A DNA stretch of 64,000 nucleotides from positions 74,192-138,191 of the forward strand of contig CAYQXV010000002.1 of assembly GCA_964421675.1 (NCBI GenBank), given 5' to 3'. This DNA comes from CALLPQ01 sp964421675. GTDB lineage: Bacteria > Pseudomonadota > Alphaproteobacteria > Caulobacterales > Parvularculaceae. Within the stretch, counting starts at the first letter, position 1. The number at the start of each line of letters is the position of its first letter. The notes beneath the pieces are model-generated. The model did not search any database. It was given only the letters and a program-made list of their open reading frames with translations, and was not told the DNA's origin. Made by a program: the position numbers and the translations under genes. Below are positions 8,768 to 18,500 of this stretch, one piece after another.

Positions 8768-9196
8768 ATGAAGGTTCAATCGATCCTCCAGAGTAAAGGC
8801 ACAGATGTTTTTTGCGTTGCAAAAAGCGACAAAATTTCTGATGCCGTCACGCTCTTAACGCTAAAACGTATCGGCGCTGTTGCGGTTACCGATCAAGCGG
8901 GCGCCTTATGCGGAATTTTATCAGAACGCGATATTGTTCGGCGCATGGGGCAAGGCGAAAAAAGTGTTCAGTCCTTGAGCGTTGAAAGTTGCATGACGCC
9001 AGATCCCTATACCTGCGCGCCAGAAGCAAGCGTGGATAGTGTTTTGGAGCGTATGACGAAACATCGAATTCGCCATATGCCCGTCGTTCAGGGCAATGAA
9101 TTGATTGGTCTTGTTACAATTGGCGATATTGTCAAAAGCAAGATCGATGAAACTGTGCAGGAAGCCGAAGCTTTACGCGATTATATTGCGACTTGA
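8768..9196 (+). CDS. CBS-domain pair protein
   Basis: A 142-residue protein made of two CBS domains (about residues 8-62 and 75-132), seen as ERDIVRRM and HMPVVQGNELIGLVTIGDIV. Stand-alone CBS pairs bind adenine nucleotides or S-adenosylmethionine and regulate partner enzymes or transporters. The ATG at 8768 is fixed by AGGAGG seven bases upstream, the clearest ribosome site in this part of the window. A longer in-frame reading from 8705 lacks one. Close relatives are widespread in alphaproteobacteria as inosine-5-monophosphate-dehydrogenase-like CBS proteins without the catalytic domain. Confidence 0.82.
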   Translation: MKVQSILQSKGTDVFCVAKSDKISDAVTLLTLKRIGAVAVTDQAGALCGILSERDIVRRMGQGEKSVQSLSVESCMTPDPYTCAPEASVDSVLERMTKHRIRHMPVVQGNELIGLVTIGDIVKSKIDETVQEAEALRDYIAT

Positions 9197-9226
9197 GATA
9201 AGGGCCCCATCGCGCCGATGATGGCC

Positions 9227-10564
9227 TTACTGCGATGATGGTTCCGTTTTGCCGGGATATGTTTTCAATATCCAGTAAATCGCTACGCTAAGAATAATCA
9301 CCGCACTTGCCAGCAACACTTCGGCCGGGCGCGAGATGGCGACAAAAACCAATGTCCAGCCATTCAGGGCTAAAAACACGATGGGAACCAGCGGATAAAA
9401 CGGAACGCGAAACGGGCGCTCGAGACCGGGTTCGCGTCTGCGCAAAACAAACAATCCGAAGACGGTTACAAAATTATTCAGCGCCAGAATAAAGCCTGCA
9501 AAAACTAATATCTGATCAAAGGTTGCCGTCAGTACAAACAAAACCGACAAACCAGATTGCAGCGCGATGGCGCGCGCGGGCAGGCCGTCTGAATTGGTTT
9601 TACTCAGGGGGGTTAAGCGCTGATAATCTTCTCCCAAAACCTGTAAAACCCGCGGGCCGGCAATGGTCATGGCGCTGACTGTTGATATTAGCAAAAAGGC
9701 CAGCAACCCGCCGGTAAGCCTGCCGCCGATGGGGCCAAAAACCGATTGTGCCGCGATTGCCCCAACTTCCAATTCGCCGGTCATTTCAGAGATGGGCGCA
9801 ACCCATAAAAACACCGCATTCAGCAATGCATAAAGTGCGGTGACGATAAGTGTTCCCGCGAACAGGATTTTGGGAAGGCTCTTTTGCGGATTGGCTAACT
9901 CGCCGGTGAGATAGGTTGCCGCGTTCCACCCGGCATAGGCATAGCTGACATATATCAAGGATACGCCGAAATCGCCGCTAAAGATTGCGGTCAGATCACC
10001 AGAGGCGGGAAGGAGAGAGAGGCGTGCACCTTGTTGGTGGCCAATAAGCAAGACGAGAGAGAAGGCGAGGATGGCGACAACTTTTAACAGGGTAAAAAAG
10101 GTTTGCGTTCCGCCGCTGCTCGACCGCCGCCAACAATGGGCAATTGTCAGTATGATGATTAAGGACAGGGCTAGGCTGGTAGGGGAAATGAAACTGGGTG
10201 CATCACCAAGGGCGGTATGGCCATAGGTGCCAAAGGTCATTGCAGCCAGCGCAACAGGCGCGGCAAAGCCAATGGTTGAAGAAATAATACCAGCCGTAAA
10301 ACCGGCAGCAGGATGATAAATTCGCGTTAGAAAATGATATTCACCGCCAGAGCGCGGAATGGTGCTGCCAAGCTCTGCATAACAAAGCGCGCCGCATAAA
10401 GCGGTCAGCCCGCCCACCAGCCAGAGCATTAAAATGGCAAATCCCGATTGAATGGTCACCAATTGAAAGCCGAGGCTGGTAAAAACCCCGGTGCCAATCA
10501 TATTGGCCATCACAACCGCCATTGCGGTCATTGGCGAGAAGGATGTATGGCGCGATGAGGTCAT
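9227..10564 (-). CDS. APC superfamily amino acid permease
   Basis: An inner-membrane transporter of 445 residues with about twelve helices. The N-terminal signature VMANMIGTGVFTSLGFQL and the following LWLVGGLTALCGALCYAEL are the substrate-binding helix 1 and helix 2 region of the amino acid-polyamine-organocation superfamily. SGGEYHFLTRIYHPAAGFTAG is equally typical. The transported amino acid cannot be read from sequence. It converges on the CBS gene across 30 bases that form an imperfect hairpin (5+5 bp) without a T tract. It diverges from the bd oxidase operon. Confidence 0.83.
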   Translation of the reverse strand: MTSSRHTSFSPMTAMAVVMANMIGTGVFTSLGFQLVTIQSGFAILMLWLVGGLTALCGALCYAELGSTIPRSGGEYHFLTRIYHPAAGFTAGIISSTIGFAAPVALAAMTFGTYGHTALGDAPSFISPTSLALSLIIILTIAHCWRRSSSGGTQTFFTLLKVVAILAFSLVLLIGHQQGARLSLLPASGDLTAIFSGDFGVSLIYVSYAYAGWNAATYLTGELANPQKSLPKILFAGTLIVTALYALLNAVFLWVAPISEMTGELEVGAIAAQSVFGPIGGRLTGGLLAFLLISTVSAMTIAGPRVLQVLGEDYQRLTPLSKTNSDGLPARAIALQSGLSVLFVLTATFDQILVFAGFILALNNFVTVFGLFVLRRREPGLERPFRVPFYPLVPIVFLALNGWTLVFVAISRPAEVLLASAVIILSVAIYWILKTYPGKTEPSSQ

Positions 10565-10677
10565 TGAAGCGATTGCTTTTCATAAAGCCTAAACGATTGC
10601 GCCATGTTCAAATGGGCAAAGCGCCGCAGGCAGAGGATTTTCTATTGATATAGGGGCAATTGGGCCTACCTGTCGCG

Positions 10678-10693
10678 TGTTGATTGAGCAACA
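10678..10693. promoter_or_regulatory. dyad in front of the bd oxidase operon
   Basis: TGTTG and CAACA form a perfect inverted repeat around a six-base spacer, about 50 bases upstream of the oxidase start codon. One arm contains TTGAT, half of an FNR/ANR box, but the other arm does not match ATCAA. It is a candidate operator only. Confidence 0.3.
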
Positions 10694-10743
10694 TTGTGCT
10701 ATAACGAGGTTTGTAAGGGCAACGCGATGGAGGAGTGACTTCA

Positions 10744-12273
10744 ATGGATTGGGTTCATCTTCTGCTATTTGGTGATGGGGCGACAGCGTTACAGACGTTT
10801 TTCATGGGCGCGCCTGTAAACAGCGTTGCCTCTATATCCGCGCCCATAAGCGGCGAAATTCCCTCTGGCTTATTATTGGCGCGATTTCAATTTGCCTTCA
10901 CAATCGCCTTTCACATTGTGTTCCCGGCCTTCACCATTGGATTGGCAAGTTATCTGGCAGTGCTTGAATGGCGATGGTTGCGCACCAAAGATTATGTTTA
11001 TTTGAACCTCTATAAATATTGGCTGACAATCTTCGCGGTGACATTCGGCATGGGCGTCGTGTCGGGCATTGTGATGAGCTATCAAATTGGCACCAATTGG
11101 GGGCCATTTGCAGATGCCACGGGCGGCGTTTTAGGACCATTGCTCGGCTATGAAGTGTTAACTGCTTTCTTTCTGGAAGCAGGCTTTCTTGGGGTCATGT
11201 TGTTTGGCATGGGCCGTGTCGGCCCGCGCATGCATTTTGCCGCGACACTGATTGTCGCCATTGGCACTGTTATTTCTGCGTTCTGGATTTTATCGGCCAA
11301 TAGCTGGATGCAAACACCGGCTGGCTATTCGATAAATGCGGACGGCTTGTTCATGCCGGAAAGCTGGACGGAAATTATTTTCAACCCTTCTTTTCCCTAT
11401 CGCTTTGCGCATATGGTGACGGCAGCCTATCTGACGACAGCCTTTGTGGTTGGCGGCGTGGGCGGTGTGCATTTATTGCGAGACCGGAAAAATGACGCTG
11501 CGCGCATGATGTTTTCCATGGCCATGTGGATGGCGGCAATTGTCGCGCCTTTGCAAGTGGTCCTTGGTGATTTGCATGGGCTGAACACGCTAGAGCATCA
11601 ACCTGCGAAAATTGCCGCAATGGAAGGTCTGTGGGAGACAACCAAAGGCGCGCCGCTCGTGTTAATTGGCCGCCCTGATCAGGAGGCCGAAACAACTGAT
11701 GCCATTGTTGAAATTCCGCGAATGGCATCGCTGATTTTAACCCACCGCTTAGACGGTGAAGTCAAAGGGCTCAAAGAATTTGCGCCCGAAGACCGTCCCA
11801 ATGTTGCGTTGGTATTCTGGTCGTTTCGGGTGATGGTCGGAATTGGTTTGGCAATGGTGGCGGTCGGCATGCTTGGCTTACTGCTGCGATGGCGAAAGCG
11901 GCTTTATGATGCGCCGATGTTTTGGCGGCTGTGCGCGTTAATGGGGCCAAGCGGGTTTGTTGCGGTCCTGGCGGGATGGTTTGTCACGGAAGCGGGACGC
12001 CAGCCTTATGTGGTATATGGATTGATGCGAACCGAGCATGCCGTATCGCCGGTTGAAGCCCCGGCAGTTGGCATGTCGCTCACCTTGTTTGCCGTGGTGT
12101 ATTTCATCGTTTTTGGATCGGGTATTGTTTACCTTCTGCGCTTGATGAATGCTTGCGTTGATGATCTGGATGGTCCGAACCGGGGCGAGCCGCAACGCGC
12201 GGCAGGCACAACACCGATTGCCGGGCTTTCTGGTGCTGCCCGTGATGATAGTACCATTGGGGAGGCAAGATAA
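10744..12273 (+). CDS. cydA: cytochrome bd-type quinol oxidase subunit I (CioA-like)
   Basis: Catalytic haem subunit of a bd-type terminal oxidase in the inner membrane, about 509 residues. The core begins near residue 42 with LLLARFQFAFTIAFHIVFP, where His57 matches the high-spin haem ligand (His19 in E. coli); the preceding 40 residues are an extension. FAHMVTAAYLTTAFVV carries the b558 His. The segment after GLNTLEHQPAKIAAMEG is short, so the Q loop is of the short, cyanide-insensitive (CIO) type. GRQPYVVYGLMRTEHAVSP closes the family pattern. GGAGGAG lies nine bases before the ATG chosen here. It is followed by subunit II with a one-base overlap. Confidence 0.92.
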   Translation: MDWVHLLLFGDGATALQTFFMGAPVNSVASISAPISGEIPSGLLLARFQFAFTIAFHIVFPAFTIGLASYLAVLEWRWLRTKDYVYLNLYKYWLTIFAVTFGMGVVSGIVMSYQIGTNWGPFADATGGVLGPLLGYEVLTAFFLEAGFLGVMLFGMGRVGPRMHFAATLIVAIGTVISAFWILSANSWMQTPAGYSINADGLFMPESWTEIIFNPSFPYRFAHMVTAAYLTTAFVVGGVGGVHLLRDRKNDAARMMFSMAMWMAAIVAPLQVVLGDLHGLNTLEHQPAKIAAMEGLWETTKGAPLVLIGRPDQEAETTDAIVEIPRMASLILTHRLDGEVKGLKEFAPEDRPNVALVFWSFRVMVGIGLAMVAVGMLGLLLRWRKRLYDAPMFWRLCALMGPSGFVAVLAGWFVTEAGRQPYVVYGLMRTEHAVSPVEAPAVGMSLTLFAVVYFIVFGSGIVYLLRLMNACVDDLDGPNRGEPQRAAGTTPIAGLSGAARDDSTIGEAR

Positions 12274-13277
12274 TGGAATTAGATCTTCCCTTTATATGGG
12301 GCATACTGATTTGTACGGCTATCTATCTTTATGTTGTCCTTGATGGATTTGATCTCGGCGTTGGCATGTTGTTTCCCTTCGCGCGCAACAAAGCCGAACG
12401 CGATGTGATGATGAATTCTATCGCGCCTGTCTGGGATGGAAATGAGACATGGCTGGTCTTGGGCGGCGGGGGCCTTTTTGCTGTGTTTCCTCTCGCCTAT
12501 TCGGTATTGCTGACCGCCTTTTATGTTCCCTTGACCATCATGTTATTGGCATTGGTATTTCGCGGGGTAGCGTTTGAATTTCGATATCGCACAAAAAAAT
12601 CGCGCCATATTTGGAACGGTGCCTTTACTGGCGGTTCATTGGTAGCAACCTTTTGTCAGGGGATTGTGCTTGGCGCCTTTATTCAAGGGGTTGCCATTGA
12701 GGGGCGCTCTTACGCCGGGGGATGGTTTGACTGGCTAACGCCGTTCAGCATTTTTTGCGGCGGTGCGATGGTTCTGGGCTATAGCTTGTTGGGCGCAACA
12801 TGGTTGATCTGGCGCACGGAGGGAGAACTGCAACGCCGCATGGAATTACTCGCGCCAAAACTGGCAATGGGCGTGTTTGCGGCCATCGGCATTGTCAGTA
12901 TCTGGACACCGCTATCCAATGAAGCGATTGCTGAGCGATGGTTTGCCGGTAACAACTTTCTCTATCTCAGTGCACTGCCGATTATTACCGCGTTGAGTGG
13001 GTTATTATTGTTATACGCATTGAAGAAGAAGCGGGAAGTATTGCCCTTTGTGCTCTCGCTACTGATTTTTCTTTTCTCATTTATCGGATTAGGGGTTAGT
13101 CAGTATCCCTACATCATTCCGCGCGAAGTAACCTTGTGGGAAGCGGCGGGACCTGATTCAGCTCTTGGGTTCTTATTGATTGGCGCATCGGTCTTATTGC
13201 CGGTGATTTTAGGTTATACCGCATGGTCTTACTGGGTCTTCCGAGGCAAGGTGAAGCTTGGGGAGGATCTGCATTGA
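12273..13277 (+). CDS. cydB: cytochrome bd-type quinol oxidase subunit II
   Basis: A membrane protein of 334 residues with about eight or nine helices. The N-terminus PFIWGILICTAIYLYVVLDG followed by FDLGVGMLFPFA and GNETWLVLGGGGLFAVFPLAY are diagnostic for CydB/CioB. QYPYIIPREVTLWEAA near the C-terminus fits the family. It forms the heterodimer with subunit I that reduces oxygen with electrons from ubiquinol. Its ATG overlaps the stop of subunit I (TAATG), showing translational coupling. Confidence 0.93.
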   Translation: MELDLPFIWGILICTAIYLYVVLDGFDLGVGMLFPFARNKAERDVMMNSIAPVWDGNETWLVLGGGGLFAVFPLAYSVLLTAFYVPLTIMLLALVFRGVAFEFRYRTKKSRHIWNGAFTGGSLVATFCQGIVLGAFIQGVAIEGRSYAGGWFDWLTPFSIFCGGAMVLGYSLLGATWLIWRTEGELQRRMELLAPKLAMGVFAAIGIVSIWTPLSNEAIAERWFAGNNFLYLSALPIITALSGLLLLYALKKKREVLPFVLSLLIFLFSFIGLGVSQYPYIIPREVTLWEAAGPDSALGFLLIGASVLLPVILGYTAWSYWVFRGKVKLGEDLH

Positions 13278-13399
13278 AGAATAATCATTCTCCAGCGACG
13301 TTAGGTCGTCAGATGCTTTGGTTTGCGGGGCTGTGGATCGCGGGCGTGATGACCGTCAGCGCTGTTGCCTTTGTTATTAAACTTGGTCTTGGCATTTGA
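13274..13399 (+). CDS. DUF2474-type third subunit of the bd oxidase
   Basis: A 41-residue protein that starts with TTG in a TTGA overlap with the end of subunit II. It contains one membrane helix (about residues 16-37) in GRQMLWFAGLWIAGVMTVSA. Small single-helix subunits (CydX, CydS, DUF2474) stabilise bd oxidases, and DUF2474 members typically follow CioB genes. The phrase GRQ(M)LWF(A)GLW matches what I know of DUF2474. An alternative ATG start at 13313 would leave only the helix. The gene is short enough to be missed by automatic callers. Confidence 0.72.
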   Translation: MKNNHSPATLGRQMLWFAGLWIAGVMTVSAVAFVIKLGLGI

Positions 13400-13412
13400 C
13401 GATAAAGCGCGC

Positions 13413-13433
13413 GCCCTAACTAATCTCTAGGGC
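13413..13433. terminator. weak bidirectional hairpin between oxidase operon and kelch gene
   Basis: GCCCTA and TAGGGC pair around a nine-base loop in the 37 bases between two convergent genes. No clear T tract follows on either strand, so termination is inferred from position. Confidence 0.35.
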
Positions 13434-13436
13434 CAT

Positions 13437-14696
13437 TTATCTCATGAGCCGTTCGAGACCCGATGAGGTTCCCGTTCCTCCCGGACTGGTCGCCCCGCCC
13501 ATCACATAAATCGCATTATTCATGGCGACCGCACCAAGGCCATGTTTTGGCGTCGGCATGGTGCCCGCATCATGCCACCGGTCTTCTCTGGTGTCGTATG
13601 CCCAAACGCGCGAATATACACCGCCGCCATTTTCGAAATATTCACCGCCAAACACAAATATCGTACTGCCAAGGGCTGCTGCTGCGAGGCCTGCTTGAGC
13701 AACTGGCATTGGCCGCATGAGCTGCCAGCGATCGGCTAAGGGATCATAAGCTTCGGAAATGTTTAGGTTGCGCCCATTCACCTTGCGGCCCCCAAACATG
13801 TAAATCACGCCGCGAATGGCGACCCCGGCCGCAGAGTTGCGCGGCTCACTCATTGGCGCAAGATCGACCCAGCTATTGGAGCGTTCATCAAAGGCAAGGT
13901 GGCGATCAGTATCGAGATGATCTGTCCACCGTGAATTTTGACTGCCAATCGGCGCGCGGCCGCCGACAATATGAATGATACCGTTAAGGGATACACAGAC
14001 CGCTTCAGCCTGCGGGGAGGGCAGCGGCGTCATGGACTGCCACCGGCGGTTTAGATTATCGATGCGATGAACATCGGTGCGCATGCGCCATCCATAGTTC
14101 GCAGGCTCGCGGCGATATCGCGCGGTTGTAAATCCGCCAATGGCATAGAGGCTGTCATTGTGGGGGACGAGATGTAAATGATGACACGCTTCGGGAAGAT
14201 GGCTGACCTCGGTCCAGCGATCACTGATCGGCTCATAAGTGAAAACCCGGTCCGTGGCGGTCACAAGCCCGTCGCGAACGCCGGTGATGCCGCCCGCATT
14301 AACGAGAATATTGTATCGCTGAGTTTGTACCGATTTGCGCGTTTGCGTTAGGGAAACGTCACGGGTCCAGAAGGGCGCGGGATATATTTCCTGAACCGGC
14401 ATGGGCATATCCGCAAGCCGGGTCCAGCGCGCAGAAATATCAGCACCGCTTTGAACAGGTTTTCTGCGCGGGGTTTGCAAGCCTGAAAAGTCGGTAGGAG
14501 GGCGGTCAATATCAGGATTATCGTAGTCGGGTAGGGTAGAGGGTGTGTCCCTGTCGAATTCCGAAAAATCCTGTGCTGCGCGCGCTGCCAACCCAGAGGA
14601 TATGCCAAGCGCGGCCGAACTGCCCGTCGCCAGCAAGCGCCGCCTTGTGAGCGACTTGCTGTCAGACTGTTCTTTTTCCCGGTCCCGGTTCCCCAT
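13437..14696 (-). CDS. Tat-exported kelch-repeat protein
   Basis: A 419-residue exported beta-propeller. The N-terminus has a twin-arginine signal (SLTRRRLLATGSSAALGI, Ala-rich end near residue 40). Kelch repeats follow, recognisable as NDSLYAIGGFTTARYR, NGIIHIVGGRAPIGSQ, RGVIYMFGGRKVNG, GSTIFVFGGEYFENGGG and NNAIYVMGGATSPGGTG, each with the GG pair and preceded by a W-containing strand such as DRWTEVSHLP. Probably one five- to seven-blade propeller fills the whole mature protein. AAAGGTGG precedes the ATG. The function is unknown; Tat export suggests folding, or cofactor or partner binding, before export. Confidence 0.8.
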   Translation of the reverse strand: MGNRDREKEQSDSKSLTRRRLLATGSSAALGISSGLAARAAQDFSEFDRDTPSTLPDYDNPDIDRPPTDFSGLQTPRRKPVQSGADISARWTRLADMPMPVQEIYPAPFWTRDVSLTQTRKSVQTQRYNILVNAGGITGVRDGLVTATDRVFTYEPISDRWTEVSHLPEACHHLHLVPHNDSLYAIGGFTTARYRREPANYGWRMRTDVHRIDNLNRRWQSMTPLPSPQAEAVCVSLNGIIHIVGGRAPIGSQNSRWTDHLDTDRHLAFDERSNSWVDLAPMSEPRNSAAGVAIRGVIYMFGGRKVNGRNLNISEAYDPLADRWQLMRPMPVAQAGLAAAALGSTIFVFGGEYFENGGGVYSRVWAYDTREDRWHDAGTMPTPKHGLGAVAMNNAIYVMGGATSPGGTGTSSGLERLMR

Positions 14697-14729
14697 GATA
14701 CGCCACCTTTGCTCCCCAGAACCCTTAGT

Positions 14730-15371
14730 CTAGCGGCGCAAAACCGCGCAGGCAATGCGTGAACCCGCCCCGCCTATCGGTTGGCTGCGGTGATCGTCAC
14801 GATTTTCATGGATGATGACCGCAAAACCATCATCATCGAGCAGGGGAACGGTATTTCCTAGGGTTCCGGCCTCTTCTGAGGGCAGTAAGGAAAGACCGGT
14901 CTGGAAAATCTCCGCCGTCGCCTGTCCATCGCTTCCGGCGAAAATATTGGGAATATCGGCGCGCTCCCAGCCATTTGGGTTGAGAAGCCCGTGCTCGGCT
15001 TGATCCGGGTCAATATGCCCGCCCGAGGCTTTAAATCCGTTGGCCCCATCGGAGCAGTCGCCCACCTGATGGAGATGAATGCCGTGCCAGCCTGCGGGCA
15101 GCGTACCCACATCGACGCGCATCAACACCCCGCCATTGGGGGCACCGATAAAGACAACGCGGCCGATTGTGTCGCCCGCCGGATTAACAAAGGTTCCCGG
15201 CGTATGGACCGCTTCATCCCCTGCTAAATCCGCAATTGCGGTGCCAGAACCGGTATTCTCGCCGGAACATGCGCCAAGCCCCAAGCCAAGCATAATAGCT
15301 GCAGGCAGAGTAAGACCAAGCCGCGACCGGTTGAACCGGGTGTTTTGAGGATGAGAATCGAAAACGGACAT
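14730..15371 (-). CDS. SodC-like Cu/Zn superoxide dismutase lipoprotein
   Basis: A 213-residue exported protein with lipobox LGAC at Cys35 and a SodC fold. Copper ligands are in place: His99 and His101 (GIHLHQVGDC), bridging His119 (SGGHIDP) and His188 (IIHENRDDHR). The active-site Arg205 and the Cys106/Cys208 disulfide pair are also present. In the zinc loop His127 and Asp139 remain, but the position normally held by the third zinc His (PHAGD in relatives) reads GWERAD, giving Glu136. The protein should dismutate periplasmic superoxide, though zinc binding may be altered. AAAGGA lies eight bases before the ATG. It sits 33 bases upstream of the kelch gene on the same strand. Confidence 0.8.
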   Translation of the reverse strand: MSVFDSHPQNTRFNRSRLGLTLPAAIMLGLGLGACSGENTGSGTAIADLAGDEAVHTPGTFVNPAGDTIGRVVFIGAPNGGVLMRVDVGTLPAGWHGIHLHQVGDCSDGANGFKASGGHIDPDQAEHGLLNPNGWERADIPNIFAGSDGQATAEIFQTGLSLLPSEEAGTLGNTVPLLDDDGFAVIIHENRDDHRSQPIGGAGSRIACAVLRR

Positions 15372-15576
15372 TGTTGATGTTCCTTTGTATGCGGATAGGT
15401 AAAGCGCGGCGATTAAGCACGAGGGGGTAAGCTTCCTGGACGCAGTACCTCAAACCGATTTACTGATTTGCGGTGATTATACCGGATTTACGCGTGGCAG
15501 AACATAGTTTCTGAAAAACCAGATGGTGATTTTTCGGCTATTTGCAGGCGAAGGGCACTTGCGGACGCAGCTAGCG

Positions 15577-18500
15577 TTAGCGCTCTTGTGTGCAATGTTC
15601 CGGCTTATCGTCGATTTGTGCCAACATGGCGGCATTCAGATCGGCGGCGCTCTCATCGGCATCTTCTGCATTTCTGGCAACGAAATCGCGAATCTCTTCG
15701 CATGAGATGGCGTTTTCATCAGAGGGGCCTTCACCAGAAGAACCGCCAGTTTGTCCACCATCATTTTGCGCACTGCTCTGTGCGGGTACGGGTGCGGGTG
15801 TGGTTGGCGCGTCCGAGGGTAAATCTGCGCTATACGGATCAAATGAGGATGCGGGCTGTGCGCGCGCCGGTTTTACTGATGGCAAGGGGGCAGGATTTAC
15901 AGTTACCGCGGGCGTTGTCTCGGTTTGCACGGTCTCGGTTTGTGGTGCGCTCAGGCTCGGCGTAGTTTGCGCAGGCTTGATTTTCAGCGACGGGGCGGNN
16001 NNNNNNNNNNNNNNNNNNNNNNNNNNNNNNNNNNNNNNNNNNNNNNNNNNNNNNNNNNNNNNNNNNNNNNNNNNNNNNNNNNNNNNNNNNNNNNNNNNGG
16101 TGCGCTCAGGCTCGGCGTAGTTTGCGCAGGCTTGATTTTCAGCGACGGGGCGGGCTGATTTACGGCCGTCTCTTCGACATTAGGTGCCGCTTCAGAACGG
16201 GTTTCAATGTTGGGTAGCTCTTGGGTGGCCGTTGATTGCGTTTGCCGTACCGGTTGGAGCGACGGCGCGGGTTGCCCTTCATTTATCGTCGGTTCGGTGT
16301 TCCCGATGTCAGAAACCGAGGGCGCAGTATTTGTTTCGATTGCCGGGGGCACTGCTGCGGGGGCCACTTCTGCCTGAACTATTGTGGTTTCTTCTTGAAG
16401 CGTTGGCGATAAAGCGGGCGTGGTTACGGTGGTTAAATGATCGCGGCGCTCGCGTGCAGCAGGCAGGGCAACGGGCGCATTAGCAATCCGCGCCTGGGTT
16501 AGGTTTGATAATGGCGGCAGCGGTTTGCGATCTGTAGGCGGGCGCAAATTTGCCAGCAACGTTGAGGGAACAGCCTGCCTGGCCGCACGGCCCGCAGACC
16601 CGCCGCGTTCCAGATCAAAGGAAAGGCTACCGGCAATTTGCCGACCTGCAAGACGGGCCCGATAGATTTGCGTATTTTCCAAAACCCGTTGCACGTAATT
16701 TCGTGTTTCAGAAAACGGGATAAGCTCTACCCAATCGACAGGATCAACAGCGTCCGTACGCGGATCGCCATATTCAGAAATCCAGCGCGTTGCTCGGTGG
16801 GGCCCTGCATTATAGCCAACGAAGGTCAGTATCCATGAGCCTTCGAACCGCTCAATAAGATGAGACAAATGCGCCGATCCGATGGTGATATTATATTCAG
16901 GATCAGATAGCAGGCTTGAGCGCGAATAACGTATGCGTTCTTTGCGCGCGGTCAGTTGGGCTGTTGACGGCAAGAGCTGCATAACCCCGCGTGCGCCTGC
17001 GCTTGAATAGGCGGTCGGATTAAACTCACTTTCCTGACGCGATAATCCAAGGATCAGTTCCGGCGGCACAAACTCTGCTGCCTTCTGGGGAATGGAAATT
17101 AACGGATAGGAGACTTCCGGAATAAAGGCATTGCGGCGCACGGCTGTTTTTCCTGCGCGAATGGTGAGGTTTGGCGCGCGTTCGGCATTGGTGATTTCCG
17201 ATAAAATAAGATACTCGCCCGGTGTGTCCAGTTGATCATCAAGATTGTAGGAAAACCGTAACAGGGCGCGCCGATGATTTAGATCGCTCAGCATACGAAA
17301 CGCTTTTGCGGTTGGGCGCGCATCGAACGCCGCGCGGTCAGCTTGAGTTTGCACGGACTGCGAAATGAACTTTTGTGACAGCGCGGGTCCGCCAATTTCT
17401 TCCGCTGCGAGCTGTCCGTAATAGGTATAAATATGTTGCGCCGCCACGGAAAAACGATCATTGGCGAGCGCTTCGTTGTTGTCAGCTTTTGCCGCACGTC
17501 CCAACCAATAATAGGCCCGTGCGGTTGAAATCGGCGATGTTGCCCAGCTTGCCAGAGACAGGAAATGTTTTTCTGCGCGCTCGGGTTCATTTAAAAACCG
17601 CAACGCAATCCAACCCGCATTAAATTCTGCTTCTGCGAGATCAAGCCCTGCATCTAAACCCGTGGCATTCGCCATGGCATAGGCATCATTAAACCGGGCA
17701 TTCTTCAGGGCCCAGCGCATTAATAGTTTACGTTCATTCCAAAAGCGCGAGGGATGCCCCAAAGCCTGCGATGAATCAGGTAAGCCTTTCACCAACTCGA
17801 TTGCGCGCTCTTCTTGATCTGAGCGGCGATAATAGCGGATCGCCGCATGGCGAACGCTTGGTAAATCGCGCGCAGAACCCGGCAGTGATCGGTATAATTG
17901 TTGTGCATTGCCCGCGCGCACATATAAAGCGGCGCGTGCTTCGGCAATTCGGCGCTCTTGTGTCGGCAATCGCGGCATAGTGCGCCGCGACGATGTAACC
18001 TGGCGTCCCCACAGCAACATGTCGACCCGGCCAATATGGTGACGGGTTGTTAGAAACTGCCCATATTTAGACAGCATGGTGCGTTCCTGGCTGGACGTAA
18101 ACCCGAAGGTGGTCCAGCTATCTTGCGCATAAATTTTTGCTGCTTCTTGTTCACCGCTTTGCATCAGCGCACGGATGAAATGGATTTTTCCATTACCGGT
18201 TGTCGGATTGCGGTTGGCAAACAAAGCCATCACCACATCGACCGGCGTTGCGTTATCGATCTGGCCCTCAAGGTGAGACTGGATGCGAGATAAGGACGGC
18301 CATTGCGGATGGGTATCGAGGAAACTTGTGCCGCCGCGAATATCGACCTTCGGATCGCGTGCATCATAGTAAAACCACTGGCCAAGGCTTCGCGCTTGCG
18401 GGTCGTTCACTGCGGGGATGAGATTGCGAACAGTTGACCAGCGCTTTTTTTCAATCGCCTCAAGGAGGGATTTTAAACTGCGATAGTCCGCGGGCTGGAG

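Noticed and set aside
9197..9226. Hairpin between the convergent CBS and permease genes
   Set aside because: Only 5+5 paired bases around a mismatched interior and no T tract on either side.
10678..10693. FNR/ANR box before the bd oxidase operon
   Set aside because: Only the TTGAT half matches; the second arm is CAACA and not ATCAA. Kept only as a low-confidence dyad.
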